A DNA stretch of 64,000 nucleotides. Source: Hermodice carunculata (taxonomy: Eukaryota > Annelida > Polychaeta > Eunicida > Amphinomidae). The translations under genes were made by a program, and so were the position numbers. A model generated the notes under the pieces. That model saw only the letters and a program-made list of their open reading frames with translations, was not told the origin of the DNA and did no database searches. The DNA lies in NCBI GenBank assembly GCA_964020975.1, contig OZ026624.1, forward strand, positions 30,644,850 through 30,708,849. Reading direction: 5' to 3'. Of the stretch, positions 44,591 through 57,328 are shown one piece after another (the first letter of the stretch is position 1; each line of letters begins with the position of its first letter).

Positions 44591-45344
44591 TGTAGATACT
44601 GGTGTGCAAGTGACGACACTCAGACATTCAGTGTCGTGCTTATACATGTATGAAGGGCAATTTCCAATGCCGAAGTTTTGTATGATTCGTACTTTCATCT
44701 TGTTCAGAGGTGAAGAAGTGGGCCATTCTTTGCTCTACTGGGAATGTTCTAAACTCCGGTACCAGTATCAGTATTGTAGCATGGCAATCTCACTCCATGG
44801 TGGTAGTCATTCAAAGTGAACTGAGGACATATCTGTTTTTTTTTTGTTTTGTTTGCACAATATCAACAATTTATGTGAAATGCCATTAACTTTTGCAACA
44901 AAATAATGGTTGAAAAATAAAGCCAATGTAACATTTTATATAAATTTTCTCACACTCTAAGTACCAGATGCAAAATTTGCGAGCTTTTAAGCTATGACAA
45001 GGGTGGCTGGGTCTAACTGTGCCCAGATCTAGAGTCCTCCATGCAAGAATTCCACAGGAAACATATCGGCAATAATTGACATACAGTTTTCACTTCAGGA
45101 AATGCCAGTTCGTGCCGTAAACCTGTATGTTTCTCCATTTGTCATAATTGGCAACCGTAAGACGGAACCTAGCCCTTATTAAACAACACGGGTGTTTATT
45201 TACGGGGGAACATGCTGAAGCCTGAAAGAAACAGTAAGGCTAGATATGGCACTGCAATCGCACCGTAGTAGCACATTTTTTCTCCTGCTAAAGTTAATGA
45301 TATCAATGCTTGTAAGAATAATTTGCTACATATTTGAACAAGTA

Positions 45345-45485
45345 AAAAAAAAACAAAACAAAACACCCCCCCCAAAAAAAAACAAAAAAAAAAAAAAAAA
45401 AAAACCAAAACAAAACAAAAAAAAAAAAAAAACAAAAAAACAAAAAAAAAAAAAACAAAAACAAAACAAAACAAAAAAAACCCCA
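45345..45485. repeat. A-rich low-complexity tract
   Basis: Long A runs broken by single C and one C8 run, about 140 bp. Confidence 0.95.
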
Positions 45486-45755
45486 ACAACTTGTCTGTCA
45501 CAGTAAAATATCTGCAATCAAAGTTTTGACATGGGATTTGTAATATAATCTTTCTAAATTGGAAAGTTAGGTGTTATGTTTGATTGATACCAAGTTAAAG
45601 TGACTGTTGTATTGATTTTTTTTAAAGACGCATAGTTCCATTACGGAAAGTGAGATATTGCTGGCAGGATGTAAAAAATAGTCTGTACATTCGCCTAAGA
45701 AGAGAACCTCAAAATGAGTATATGTGTAAAAAGAGATTAAGGGGCATTGTTGAAT

Positions 45756-45816
45756 CATAGACCTCGATATATTGACCCCGCCCTTCGGGGGCGGGGTCAA
45801 TATATCGAGGTCTATG
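45756..45816. mobile_element. 61-bp perfect palindrome with 7-bp target duplication
   Basis: 28-bp arms starting CATAGACCTCGATATATTGA and closing GGGTCAATATATCGAGGTC..TATG around a 5-nt TTCGG loop, with no mismatch. GTTGAAT is found on both sides (45749-45755 and 45817-45823). The shape is that of a minimal foldback transposon or a captured hairpin. No other copy is seen in the window. Confidence 0.8.
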
Positions 45817-45934
45817 GTTGAATCATTAATTTATGGACACAATATTACTTTATTTGAACTTTAACAATAGCATGATTGGTTGCCATGAAAAAAACACAGG
45901 TACCATTAGAACTGGGAACCTTTATTTTAAATCA

Positions 45935-46890
45935 AAGTGTTTATGGTAATCCATTTTGCTGAAAAAGATTGTGATATGACAATTAATACAAAAACAAACA
46001 TGAAAAAGAATGTTTGCTTCAAAGCAAATCTGTCTCTGTGCCTCCAAAACATGCATAAATTTAAATGATATAACTTTGATTTGTGGCTTATTGGACGCGT
46101 CTTCAGCACAAACCTATGAATTAAATTGGAAATGACACCTCTACCTATCATAGCTTGAAAGATATTCAACATATAAACTTTCAAGTGCTCTGATTTACAT
46201 AAATTACAATTCTACAACTTTTGTTTATGCTTCATTGGAAGTGCCTACCACACAAACCCATAAAGTGAAGTTGGAATGGCACCTCTACCTTTAGTAGTTT
46301 GAAGATATTCTCCATTTAAACTTTTCAAGTGTCCCTAATTAGCATAAATTAAAATTCTGCAACTACTGTTGGTGTTCATTGAATACCCTTACAGCACAAA
46401 CCTGTAAATTGAAGTTCGAGGGGCACCTCTAACTATAACAATTTTGAAGATATTCAACATTTAAACTTTTCAAGTTCCCCTAATTAGCATAAATTACAAT
46501 TCTACAACTTTTGTTTGTGGTTCACTGGATGCACCGACAGCACAAACCCATAGCTGGAATGACACCTGTACCTACAATACCTTTGAAGATAGCCAAGGTT
46601 AAAATTTTCAAATAGCCCTAATTGCATAATTTTCAAAATGTTCACGCCCCTTAATTAAAGTCAAGACTTTACGTCTAGAGGAATAATCATGCCAAGCTTG
46701 CAGTGTCGGAAAAATTGTTGTTGAAAGAGAAGAAGAAGAAGAAGAAGCAGAAGAAGAAGAAGAAGAAGAAGAAGAAGAAGAAGAAGAAGAAGAAGAAGAA
46801 GAAGAAGAAGAAGAAGAAGAAGAAGAAGAAGAAGAAGAAAGAAAGAAACCAACAAAAACAGAATGTCTGTGTTGGCACACAGACATAAAA
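45935..46890 (+). mobile_element. Hairpin-ended tandem-array element, family B, copy 1
   Basis: About five units of 145 bp (TTCTACAACTTTTGTTTGTG, ACAGCACAAACC, GGCACCTCTACC, TTTGAAGATATTCAACATTT, CCCCTAATTAGCATAAATTA) fill 45935-46640. Next comes (GAA)n (46724-46848), then ACAGAATGTCTGTGTTGGCA with an 8-bp hairpin TGTCTGTG / CACAGACA (46864-46885). Same layout as family A at 27 kb but unrelated unit sequence. Non-coding. Confidence 0.6.
46724..46848. repeat. (GAA)n microsatellite inside family B element
   Basis: About 40 GAA units with one GCA break. It occupies the place of the microsatellite in the hairpin-ended layout. Confidence 0.95.
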
Positions 46891-47619
46891 ACAGAGCCGG
46901 TACCACGGCGGCGAGAGCGCCTTGTTTGTAGTCCTGTTTGATGTCTTCAGTCACAAAAAGTGATCTTGTGGTGCTTTGTAGTCTGAACGGTTTCGCTATT
47001 AAGTGGGATCTTCAGAGAGTCATCAAAGATTGTTGCGTTCATTTTCACCTTGGTACATGGACGGAACTCGGTAACTTATTTCTTACAACATGGACGTGAT
47101 GTTAAAGCCGACTTTTTTCGCGTTTGTCGGACCAACTGTTGGATTGAGGAGTTGGTAGAGTTCTGATCCAAGAGCTGCAAGCGCGTGGCTCTGTTGGCAG
47201 ACATTCCCTTGTAGGAGAGATGTCCCATCCCCCTGGTGGTAGTTTCTATTTTTGAGTCTGTTGTGGTTCCTTTGTACAAAATACGAGCCTAGTGATTTAT
47301 TCTTGTCCCTTATTCCTGCTGCAGTGAAAATGTTCTCTCAATGTACCTGTCAGTGGACGGTAGGTTTGGCCTACAAATCGTGTGGCATGCATAAGGAGAT
47401 TATTATGTCTGCATGTACCTCCTTGTGGGTGCATTGTCGGTACTACTGTATCAGTTTGTGTGCTCTCTGCTATGAGACTGGTATTCATCCATTCCTAATA
47501 TCCGTAGATGCGTGTATCTCACTCTGCCAGATATCAAAGGATGTTGAGTTGGTGGATACTTTGCTCTGAATCGAATTAAAATATATTTAAGATTCTCTTC
47601 TCTCTTGACTACCCAATTT

Positions 47620-48480
47620 CGACTGGTACAGCCTGTAAAGCAGTCAAATACTGGATTTAATTCCAAAAGGATGATCAGAATTCGATCATATACAAGTGTT
47701 TGCTAGAAAACTATGCACAGTTTTTCTCCGGAAATGATTATTGGGTCAAATTTATTCATGATATTCTGTATCATACTGGCATGCAGGAAACTTGGAATAA
47801 CTTGGGAGGAACCAACAAGTCTACAACCATTATGAGACTAAGAATATGACTACACAATGTTTATGAGTATCAGTGGCGAAAACATATAAATGCTGTTGAC
47901 AGACATGAACAAAATCAACTCCGTAAGTACTGAAGGTTCAAAAACAAATTTGTTATAGAACCTTACCTGCAAAGATATATTCCTGCCACTGAACGAAATA
48001 TCAGTCAACTACGAATAAGTGCTCATAGCTGGCAGACATACCCAACCCAAAGCACCGCTTGATCAAATAAAATGTGTCATGTGTAGTGCAGGTCGGATAG
48101 AAGATGAAATACACGTGATATTACACTGTAATGCCCATATCAGGTTGAGGCGTAACCTTTCTGTTTTTTTTTTTTTAAATGAACAATATTAACAGGCATT
48201 TTTTAAGATCTTAAGGACATTGAGAAACTTAATTTCATAATGAATCCGAACGGAAATAATTGTACAACGGTCATTAAATACATCAATGAGATCACATATC
48301 TGAAGAAGTAAACTACTGGAAGATACGAAAGTTTTGGGGCTGAGTGTGCTCGCTGAACTGTAAGTGTATGTATAAATTAATGTTTTGTGTCTGTATGTAC
48401 CTTCTGTCATGTTTTGTTTGGACTACACCTGTAACAGGGCATATGTCGATGAAGTATCCCGTATCTTAAATAGCTTTTAT
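47620..48480 (+). mobile_element. LINE 3' fragment (C-terminal region)
   Basis: Plus-strand fragments, in several frames: WVKFIHDILYHTGMQETWNN, EYQWRKHINAVDRHEQNQLR, FKNKFVIEPYLQRYIPATER, NISQLRISAHSWQTYPTQST and CVMCSAGRIEDEIHVILHCN. The last is the cysteine/histidine tail common at the end of non-LTR reverse transcriptases. Several frameshifts and stops. The RT core is absent. Confidence 0.75.
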
Positions 48481-50640
48481 ATGAAACGTGTTCCCCCCAA
48501 ATTTTGACCAGGACCTTTCTTCAAAAGAACGCTGATGTAGTTGACACAATCGCTCTTTCACCTGCATGGACTGGACAATTCAGCCAAAACATAGGGGTAA
48601 ACTGAAAAACTAACTAAAAACATTGAAGCATAAACCAATTTGACGACCGGTCGATATCGTCCAATTTAGGTGGAAGAGGGTGTCACTAAATGGACCAAAG
48701 CATTGTACCATAAAATATTTTTGGTCTAGCTATTGGGATTTGAGCCATTTATCTGTGACACTGATAGTCTTGCCGAGAAGTTTGAAGGAACCAACTCCAA
48801 AGCCTACATGAAAAAGAATATGACGTCTGAAGCTAGATGGTTCTTTTCATTTGTCTCCGATGCTGCGTCACGCGGATACAGCAAGCATACGGAATTGCAC
48901 AAATTGAGCAAAATTGCGGGTCCCTGAGACATAAGCCTGCTTTTGTGTCAGACATTTGATAAAACGTGCCCACTCACTCGTGAGTCAGGATCTAGATCAA
49001 CCTGGGGCGGACTGGAGTGTTTCAGAAACTTTACCTTGGGGGCAGGCTCAGTCCCGACAGATAGACCAAATTTCTTACATGCCTTCTTCAACAGGCTGAT
49101 GACTTTATTTAGTGTTTGCTTGTTATGTTGATCCTCAAACCAGGCATTTTATATCTCGCAATGGTCCTAGTCCAACAGTCCAGGCCGCAGGTCTGCGAAG
49201 CAGGCGCGGGTGTTGGTAGCTGAGAAGAACACAGCATATATGAGAGAGGTTCTGGCCAGTCAGTATTATCTGTTTCCTCTCTTCAAAAGACACGGACGTT
49301 GTCAGGTTAATACAAGTAAATGCCCATTAACAGATTAAAGTTTTAATCTCATTTGTCATTGATTAGTTGCATTCAATATCATGCCCCATTTTTAGTCTGT
49401 ATATGTTCCAAATAGTCAGTTGTATGCTATAGCTAAACCATTTGTATAAGGGTACTTTATAGACTTGTATAGGATACTTGAGATTTTAGTATAAGATGTG
49501 CCGTCATTTGTGCTGGCCCTGGAACAGCTAGCATTCATGTTTCTTTGTAAATCTCTGTTGTTTTTGCACAACACTGTACATAAAATCAATGTGAAGCTCA
49601 TGGAGGTTCTATTTTGCTGAAAGCCGCATTTATCTTTAGGAAACCAAGTTGGACTCCTCTTAAAGCAGTATTTCTAATTAACTGCCGAGCCATTGACAGA
49701 ACAATGAATTTCACCTGTGTTCCCATGTTGTACAGACCTAGTCATGGACAGCAAACCATCTTGTTTTATTTCTCTCCGTAGGTACCATGCCATATTGTTA
49801 CCTTCCGGTCCAGAAGGCTGATCTGGATAAAGTATAGGAAAACAAATAGCATCTAATGCAATGTATTGGTTGAGGCGTCTGGTGTGAGCGTCTCTACGGA
49901 TATGGATCAAAGACCGGCACTCACGTAACCTTTAACAGAAGACATAAATTATCACAACAAACCAAAATCAAATTAATGTTCCACAAGAGAATTAAGTAGA
50001 AACGCCATTCGGAGATCCGGGGAGGCATTGCTGTACTTAAACAAGTTATAAAATGAATAAATATAAAAGAAATGAAACAGTTTTGTTTAATTTTCAAAAA
50101 TGTTACTCAGTAAATAGCCTATTAAAATGGCAAAAAGGTTGGCATTCAAACTGTTAAAAAATTCCTCGAGGTTCTTTTCAATACGTTTCAACCAAATTGC
50201 CATTTTTTTCATTTCGTTAGAATTTTGTCCAATATTATTATGGTCGTATATTCTACAACTACGTTACACCACTTTAGCGTGTGAATATGTCGTTAAAAAT
50301 TGTATCTAGTATTGCCATAATAATGTAAAATCACGAAAATAACTTTCACGTTTTCATACGGTGTGTTTGCTGAAATACCTCATTTCCTGTCTCACATCTT
50401 ATTACATAAATGCCCACATAATCAACATTAAAAGCTGATCTGTTTGAAATACATATGAGATGGTGAATTGTGCCATTTACGGTTACATTCATTTATTTAT
50501 TTTAATGTGCATTGCAGCAGTTATATTCTGCAAAAAGCTGGGATTTTACTACCCCCAGCTACTTATGCTTTGGCAAGAATGAAGGCCCCCAATGGTTAAG
50601 GTTGGTCTACAGCATTGTACTCCTCAGTGGTCACATAAAT
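48481..50640. other. Intergenic, no gene recognised
   Basis: Open frames here are short and match nothing I know; 48733-48927 (DTDSLAEKFEGTNSKAY) is the least random-looking but has no start or splice context. No repeats of note. Confidence 0.35.
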
Positions 50641-50830
50641 CAGGGGCAGATCCAGACTTTCTATAAAGGGGGGCGGGGGTTCGAATTGCAGGTGCCGAAG
50701 GCACGAAGCTCACAGCGGGGCGCGGGGGGGGGGGGGCTCCCTCGGAAATTTTTAAAAATCGATACTCTCAGACGCGTTTTCCTGGTATTTGAGACTCTTT
50801 TTTCACATGGACAATTTGACATCTGAGACC
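50641..50830 (+). repeat. G-rich dispersed repeat (CAGGGGCAGATCCAGA type)
   Basis: Begins CAGGGGCAGATCCAGACTTT, has GGGGGGCGGGGGTTCGAATT, a 14-G run and CTCCCTCGGAAATTTTTAAA. This 'aggggcggatccag ... ggggg ... cccctcggaaattt' pattern is a common non-coding repeat of marine invertebrates (recalled). A degraded copy lies near 23.8 kb. Confidence 0.45.
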
Positions 50831-52676
50831 CACAAAATTCACTTAACTGGGCTTTCCTGTTAGCTTTCATATTTCCTTTCAGGTTATGGCAAGCAGGGTT
50901 AGATGAGTCCCACTGTTCACAGGATGGCAGGGCCAGTGCTTCAAAATTTCTACTGGCCCTAGTCTGCACCCACTCATTCCGGTGAGCACATTTAATGTGA
51001 CTGCGACAACATAATGACATATATCATCTATAAGACTGAAAAAAAAATATTGCATCCGTATGATTCCTTGTACTGCCTCTAGCATTAAATTATTTATTGA
51101 AACCCAAACCATACAGAGCCCATCGATACAATCAAACCAGAAAAGAACTACACAGATCTGACAATTTTACCAGGACTGTGTTCTCCCAATTAGACTACTG
51201 AACATCAAAATTCGAGTTCCTAAGTGACTTAAGGTATCAAGATACCAATATGTACATCTACGTTTTGCTGCTTCCTCAATTTTGGTGTTGCTTGATGAAA
51301 GTATGCAGTGTCGAAGTTGCAGTCTTGCTCTATCAGTTGGTGCGCGAACAGATCAACGAAATATTGTGCTAATTGACTAAATATGTCAGCATAAAAGACC
51401 TAGATATAGGAGGAAATGTATTTTAAATTTACTTATTTCTCAGTGAAATTCAGTCTGAAGTTCTAAAAATGACGGTCTTTTGTTCAAAACACAATGAGCC
51501 TAAAAAGTGTCCCCCAAATTGTCCCCTTAAGCCCGTTTTGGAATGTGTCTTCAATTTTAAAAATTAAACTTTGGGTATGCAAATTTGAAAATTTTAACTT
51601 TGCTGCAGTCTCACAACTTTACACCCGCTGCAGATAAGAACAAATTCAGGGACACTGTTAGGTTTCATAGTATTTTGAAGACATGGACCTTGTTATCCCT
51701 GTTTTTCCATAGGGTGCTATTCTTGAATACACGAAATAAAAAAGAAAGACTCTTCAAAGTGCTTCCCTATGTTTCACCATGTTTAACAATTACGACAATA
51801 ATTCTTTGACATGTGCCCCATCCGATAGATCAAGACCAGACAATTCCAAAAAAATAAACTTTCATAAACTAAAAAAAAAAAAAAAAAATGAAGAGAAAGA
51901 CAGCTCTGAAGTTGTACCCAACGATACTACACAGATACGTATCAGGATACGTTAAGAGGCGAAATGACTGGCCTCCTGTGTTAAAATTATGCGTGACTGA
52001 ATTAGCGATCTGACGAATCTGTCGCTGGTTTCAAAATAAAATGGACAAAAGTCATAAGCGTGATGGCAACATCAGTAGCATGAGTTACACTACAACATTG
52101 CGTAGACCAAGCCTTTGATGTAATATATAGCATTTTGATACCAAAAGCACACAGAATGTATATCGAAACGTAACGATTATATACATGTATATGAAAGTAT
52201 GGACAGTTTAAAGATCATAGATGTTTAGACACACCACCAGACATTGAATTTAATCTGAAAGCGGCGGTAACAGGTCAAGTTGTTTGATAAAATCATCCAA
52301 TGTTTTATTTTATTTCATTTTAATTTCCATTTTTTCTTCTTATTTATTTATTTATTTTTTATTTTTGCATGGCAGATGGGGGGGGGGTTCGATCATCCGC
52401 CCCCCCCCCCCCCCCCGCCCGATCCGTCGGAGTAAGTAGAGGCATGGTGTCGGCTGTCTACTGAGAGTATGAAATGCGGAGACTAAGATGGAAGTGCTCA
52501 ATCAAATACTGTTTACAGAAATTTAGACATATGGGCACATTTGGAACGGGGTTAGATTTTTGGTGCAGCGTTTTGAGGGTTTTGGTATTTTTTCTTTATT
52601 TGCTAGCATTTAAGCATTTGAACTTGTAAAGCAAAGCCGTTACTCTCCTGCCTACAAAGTGACCAACAGGAAAGAA
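50831..52676. other. Intergenic, no gene recognised
   Basis: Poly-A near 51871-51888 and a G10/C-run stretch at 52378-52420. No exon chain, RNA gene or transposon found. Confidence 0.35.
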
Positions 52677-52927
52677 TTAACTCATTTCATAGTATGGTGA
52701 CAGGCCTCGGTCAGTGGTTCTGGCACTGTCTGGCAAGTCATTCTGCAGCTGCCCTTCCGGCAGCTGCAGCATGACTTGCCAGGCAGTGCCAGAACCACTG
52801 ACTTAAGTCTATAGGCATGTTGGTACTTGAAAGAAAGCTCTTTTCATGAAGAATTTAAATCTGCAATTGTCGTCTTAAATCTAGGTAAATAAACGGAAAA
52901 ATCAGGGACTGGTATGGAATGAGTTAA
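52677..52927. mobile_element. TTAA-flanked MITE, sister family, copy B, with long hairpin
   Basis: Begins TTAACTCATTTCATAGTATG and ends ACTGGTATGGAATGAGTTAA. Inside is an inverted repeat with arms of about 43 bp (52711-52753 and 52759-52802, TCAGTGGTTCTGGCACTG outward) and two mismatches. The outer part matches copy A at 30630-30808, which lacks the full hairpin. Confidence 0.75.
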
Positions 52928-53379
52928 ACGATGTCAATATTAGCCCACATGTTTTGTAACCTTATTAAATATTAAAAAATGCACACATTGGTTCAGTTGC
53001 ACACGAGTCGCTCATAGTCACGAGAGGGGTTCGTACAGGCATTGCCTGCTCCACAATCGTTCTTTCTTTCAAGAACTAAAATAAGTCTCTCATAGAGAAC
53101 AACAGGCTCACAAACTGTGTAGATGTGTTCCAGATAGAGTACTTTACACCTCTGTGGCATGTTTTTGCCATTCTTATGTTAGTCAGATAGGGCTACTTCT
53201 TCTTTTTTTGTGTGTCTTTAAATAAACGTTATAACATCGCTCATAAGAACTTCTTTGTGTCATTTGTCACCTCACATGCATAAGATATTTGAAACAAATT
53301 CTCACAAGCCTAAACATTTTTCTAAGAAGCAATTTTACCGTTCTTCTGAAAATTAAACACTTAATATTGGATACGTTAT

Positions 53380-55190
53380 TTGCTAAATGGACTCTATTTC
53401 CATACACAACTTTGTGAATGATGAACAGAAGTATAATGGAGGTGCCACAACCTGTATTGAATTGATCTGGTAAAGGTAGGGAGATACATGTGCATCGACG
53501 AATTTTTGAAGCACTACTTCCTGTAGAATATGACAATAAATACCAGAATCTAAAAATTTTATTGTCCGATCTTTCAATTCTAAAGTTGTAGTTTTTGTTG
53601 GATGTAGTCTTTAAAGTCTCGCTGACTGTTTTAAAATAATAACTTTGAAACAAAGTATTCATCTAATTGTAAATATACAATTTTCGATGACTTCACACAT
53701 TGCAAGAAGTAAGGAAATAGGGCAATAATTTTCTAAAATAGTTTCATTCTCTTTCTTATATAGTGGTATGACGTTTGCATTTTTCAAATTGTTTGGGAAA
53801 GCTCCAGTGCTAAGAGATTGGTGTATAGTCAAAGTGAGTGGTTCTGAAAGTGAAGGTACTAAGCCCTTAACAGTTCCAATACGAGACATGCATGTAAGTT
53901 TCCCGCCACAAAGCACGGGACTCACACCTGTCAATCATGGAGGGCAAACTGTCATATCGCTGTCACAGACAGGGCTAGACGGCCCTTTCTCACAAAATTA
54001 GTGTCCTTTAGAGAAATTTAGGTTTACAAATGCTTAAGTCATATTCATTTAGTGCTTTCTAAATTGGTTATAAGAATAAATATCCATCTGCTTGTACTAA
54101 GTATTCGTTATTTCCAAAATATTGGTGATGTCCCGCTTGCTTTCACAGGCAGCTGCCCGTGTCTCCCAGGCGAGACTATGGTTACTAAGGCAACCACGTA
54201 TGCAAATATGGCGGGAAATAAATAAGCATGCCTCTTATTAATATTACACGTGGTAGATTTAGGTTTAAAATTTTGTTTAGTATTTGTGATGGTGGTTGCA
54301 TCTATCTTGTATATTTTAACTTAAAATCGAGGCAAGTAAAAATGGGGAAATGATCACACAGGTCTGGGAATTTAAACACTGGATGTACATGACTTCATGG
54401 AATTTGAAAACTTACAAAATATTTGATCAATAAACGTTGCATTTCTGTTATACGCCTCGTTGGCAGTGTTATCTTAGGGAAAAAAACGTTATTTAACATA
54501 TCATCTAAAACTTCTGCACATTTTTGTATGAAATTTATCTTCAGCACCTCCAGATTAAAATCACCAACAATAATATAATTTGACACTTCATGGGAAAGAA
54601 TTTTAATTATAGGCCTGAGTTCGCGGATAAATTCTTCAATATGACTGTTCCGATCTGTGGGAGTCCTATAAATTTTACATAGAGTGACCTTGTGATCTGA
54701 CCATTCACAAAATATCAAAGAACTGGCCTTGCCATATGCTATTCGCTGTATAAAATCGTCTTACTATAAACTGTAGACTCTTGTGAATGTATACAAGCAA
54801 ACCACAACGTGAACTGTTGCTAGCTGCAAGATGAACTACTACTTTATAGTACGGGAGATTATATAGAAACAAGTGTTGAGTCACATTCTAACCATGTTTC
54901 TTGGAGACATAGTGCACGGAATTCAAAATCGTGTGCAGCTACATCATTAATCAGAATACGAAACTTATCAAATTTGGCATGCAGACTTTGTATGTCAAGA
55001 TTCAATACCGAGAAAGTGTCATTTGAAGGTGAAAGATAGTCCATGGCCAGTTTAATATCCACATATAGAGATTCAGCTGTAATAGATATAATAGTCTCTA
55101 AATCATCTGTATCATTTAACAAGCCATTCACATGATTTGCAGGGATGCCTCCAAAATTCTTCAACACATCCTTTTCTTAAATTCTTCTTT
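53380..55190 (-). mobile_element. LINE with APE endonuclease and partial reverse transcriptase
   Basis: Minus strand, 5' at the right. The endonuclease shows VLNLDIQSLHAKFDKFRILI, ALCLQETWLECDS, IYRTPTD, YIIVGDFNLEVLKI, ITLPTRRITE and a late CDHFPIFTCLDFK. After a linker, the RT begins: LTIHQSLSTGAFPNNLKNAN, VIPLYKKENETILENYCPIS and LKDRTIKFLDSG. The YADD core and the 3' part are missing. Several frameshifts. A Jockey/CR1-like clade is likely, not proven. Confidence 0.8.
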
Positions 55191-55371
55191 TCCATAGAGA
55201 TCATTCAGACCGCGTGACAGGGCCAGCAACAGATTCTTTTCTTGCCTGGGCGTTAAATGCAAAGTTTGAATTCACCGGCCACCGGTGTTCGTCATGTTTG
55301 GGGATGATCATAAGATGACGTTTTGGACTTTTCAACTTCCTCTGATGTCCTATACCTGCACATGTCACTTT

Positions 55372-56525
55372 TAAGTCTGTGTGCCAATACAGCTTTTTTG
55401 TTGTTCCTCAAATACATGTATAGTATTTATTTTATTTATTTCCATCTAAACTTTGATCTCAGTTTTTTTTCTGGAACACTATTGGTCCGAAAAGTACCAA
55501 ACTTAGCATGGTCATTGACCTGGTAGTGAAATGAATCCTTTGATTTGGAATTGTCAACACGTTGCAAATTAGGGCCATTTGAAATTTGAAATATCTAAGA
55601 TCTTCAAAACTATGAAACGTAGATGTACCGATCCAACCTTAATTCACAGGTTTGTGCTGATTGGCACATCAATAAACCACACGCAAAAGTTGTAAATTTT
55701 AATTTATTCAAATAAGGGGCATATGAAGTTTCAAATGTTGAATATCTTCAAAACTATTAAAGGTAGAGGTACCAATCCAACTGCAACTGTAATTCAGAGG
55801 TTTGTTCTCCAATGCCGTATCCAATTGAGCAGAAACAAAGGTTGCAGTAGAAATTTGATTTATGATAGTTAGGGACACTTGAAAAGTTTAAATGTTTAAT
55901 AGCTTCAAAACTATTAAAGGTAAAGGTACCATTCCAATTTTAATTCATAGGTTTGTGCCAGAGCACATCCAATAAACCACAAATAAAAGTTGTAGAATTT
56001 TAATCTATGCAAATTAGGAGCACTTGAAAAGTTTATATAGTACATATCTCAATAACTATTAGAGGGAGAGGTACAGTTCCAACTTTGATTCATAGGTTTG
56101 TGCTGTAGGTATATCCAATGAATCACAAACAAAAGTAGAATTTCAATTTATGCAAATTAGAGGAACGCACAAAGTTGATATATCGAATGGCTTCAAAACT
56201 AGTATCCAACTTGAATTGACAGGTTAGTGACATACTTGTGTTCAATGAAAAATAAACCAAAGTTATAACATTCACATTTATGCAAATTAGACAAATTCCT
56301 AAACTTTTAAGCTTGAATATTCAATTTCAAAATTTAGAGGCGCCATTCTAACTTCAAATGGCAGGTTTGTGAGATAAATGCATTCAATGAACCTTAAATC
56401 AAACTTGCAGCAGTTTCATTTATGCAAATTAGGCAAATGCACAAAATTTAAATATTGAATAGCTTCCGACCTAATATAAATAAAGGTGCCATTCTAACTT
56501 CAATTTATAGATTTGCGACACTGCT
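55372..56525 (-). mobile_element. Hairpin-ended tandem-array element, family B, copy 2
   Basis: Seven to eight units (TTGAATATCTTCAAAACTAT, GGTACCATTCCAA, CATAGGTTTGTGC, TTTATGCAAATTAGG) fill 55545-56520, the reverse complement of copy 1's units. At the left, AAGTCTGTGTGCCAATACAG then TTTTTTGTTGTTCC is the reversed hairpin-plus-AAC end. Units here vary from 128 to 146 bp. Confidence 0.6.
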
Positions 56526-56620
56526 CCTCAATTGTTTATGTCTTTTTGGAACAGTTCAGTAAAATTATTGCTGTAGAAGTTGAGTAAAGACTGAACAGGT
56601 AAGCCTTAAAAGTTCTCTAG

Positions 56621-56662
56621 GCACACAGGCTGATTTGCTGGCAAGCAAATCAGTCTGTGTGC
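56621..56662. repeat. Short hairpin, 19-bp arms
   Basis: GCACACAGGCTGATTTGCT, loop GGCA, AGCAAATCAGTCTGTGTGC: one mismatch. TTCTCTAG lies just outside both sides (near 56613 and 56677), as if from an insertion. Confidence 0.65.
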
Positions 56663-57328
56663 TGATCAAATCTAAATTCTCTAGTCTTATTTATTTTGAC
56701 AAACGGATGGGTTGTGAGTTTCTACATTTTAATGCAAATTAGGCAAATTCATAAACTAACATTTAATCTCTGTCACCAACAATGTTGATGCTTTACTCAG
56801 TCTATATATCAATGTGCAGGTTGAGATGGTGGCAAAGTGCAACTGGGTTGCAAAGTAATCTGAAAACATACACACACATACACACACACGCGCGCACGCG
56901 TACGTCATGTTTTCATGTAACCGCGTTTTTCCACGTCTGTTTACATTTAAACTGATTATATTCAGCGGAGCGTTTACATTTAACGGTCTGACGCCTAACG
57001 TTAGATGTAATTTTACATTTAACAGCGCATTTACATTTGACGGTCTTACTACCTTTCTTATGTGACTGAAGTTATAAAAAAACCATTGACTATATATTTT
57101 GAAAAATCCGAATTCAAAACCCATCTTTAAAAAAATAACAGTAACATAGAATTTGCGTCTGATTTTAAATTCAAAATTTGCATTTTGATTTTCGAAGCAT
57201 GTACTTTTTGAAAATACAGACTGTGTTCGGTGGTTTTTGAACATAAAACAACAAAGTCGCGTCAAAAATTGCCCAACACTGATGGATACGGCAATACAAT
57301 CCTTTAAAGATTATTTCGCAGATTATTA

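Noticed and set aside
47076-47488. GIY-YIG-like Penelope endonuclease fragment on the minus strand (ATRFVGQTYRPLTGTLREHF)
   Set aside because: The resemblance to YVGETGRPL...EH is weak, catalytic residues are not all visible and the frames do not continue into an RT.
54170-54220. RFX-type X-box (GTTACTAAGGCAAC) and octamer ATGCAAAT as a promoter
   Set aside because: No gene starts nearby and the site is inside a LINE remnant; single motifs are expected by chance.
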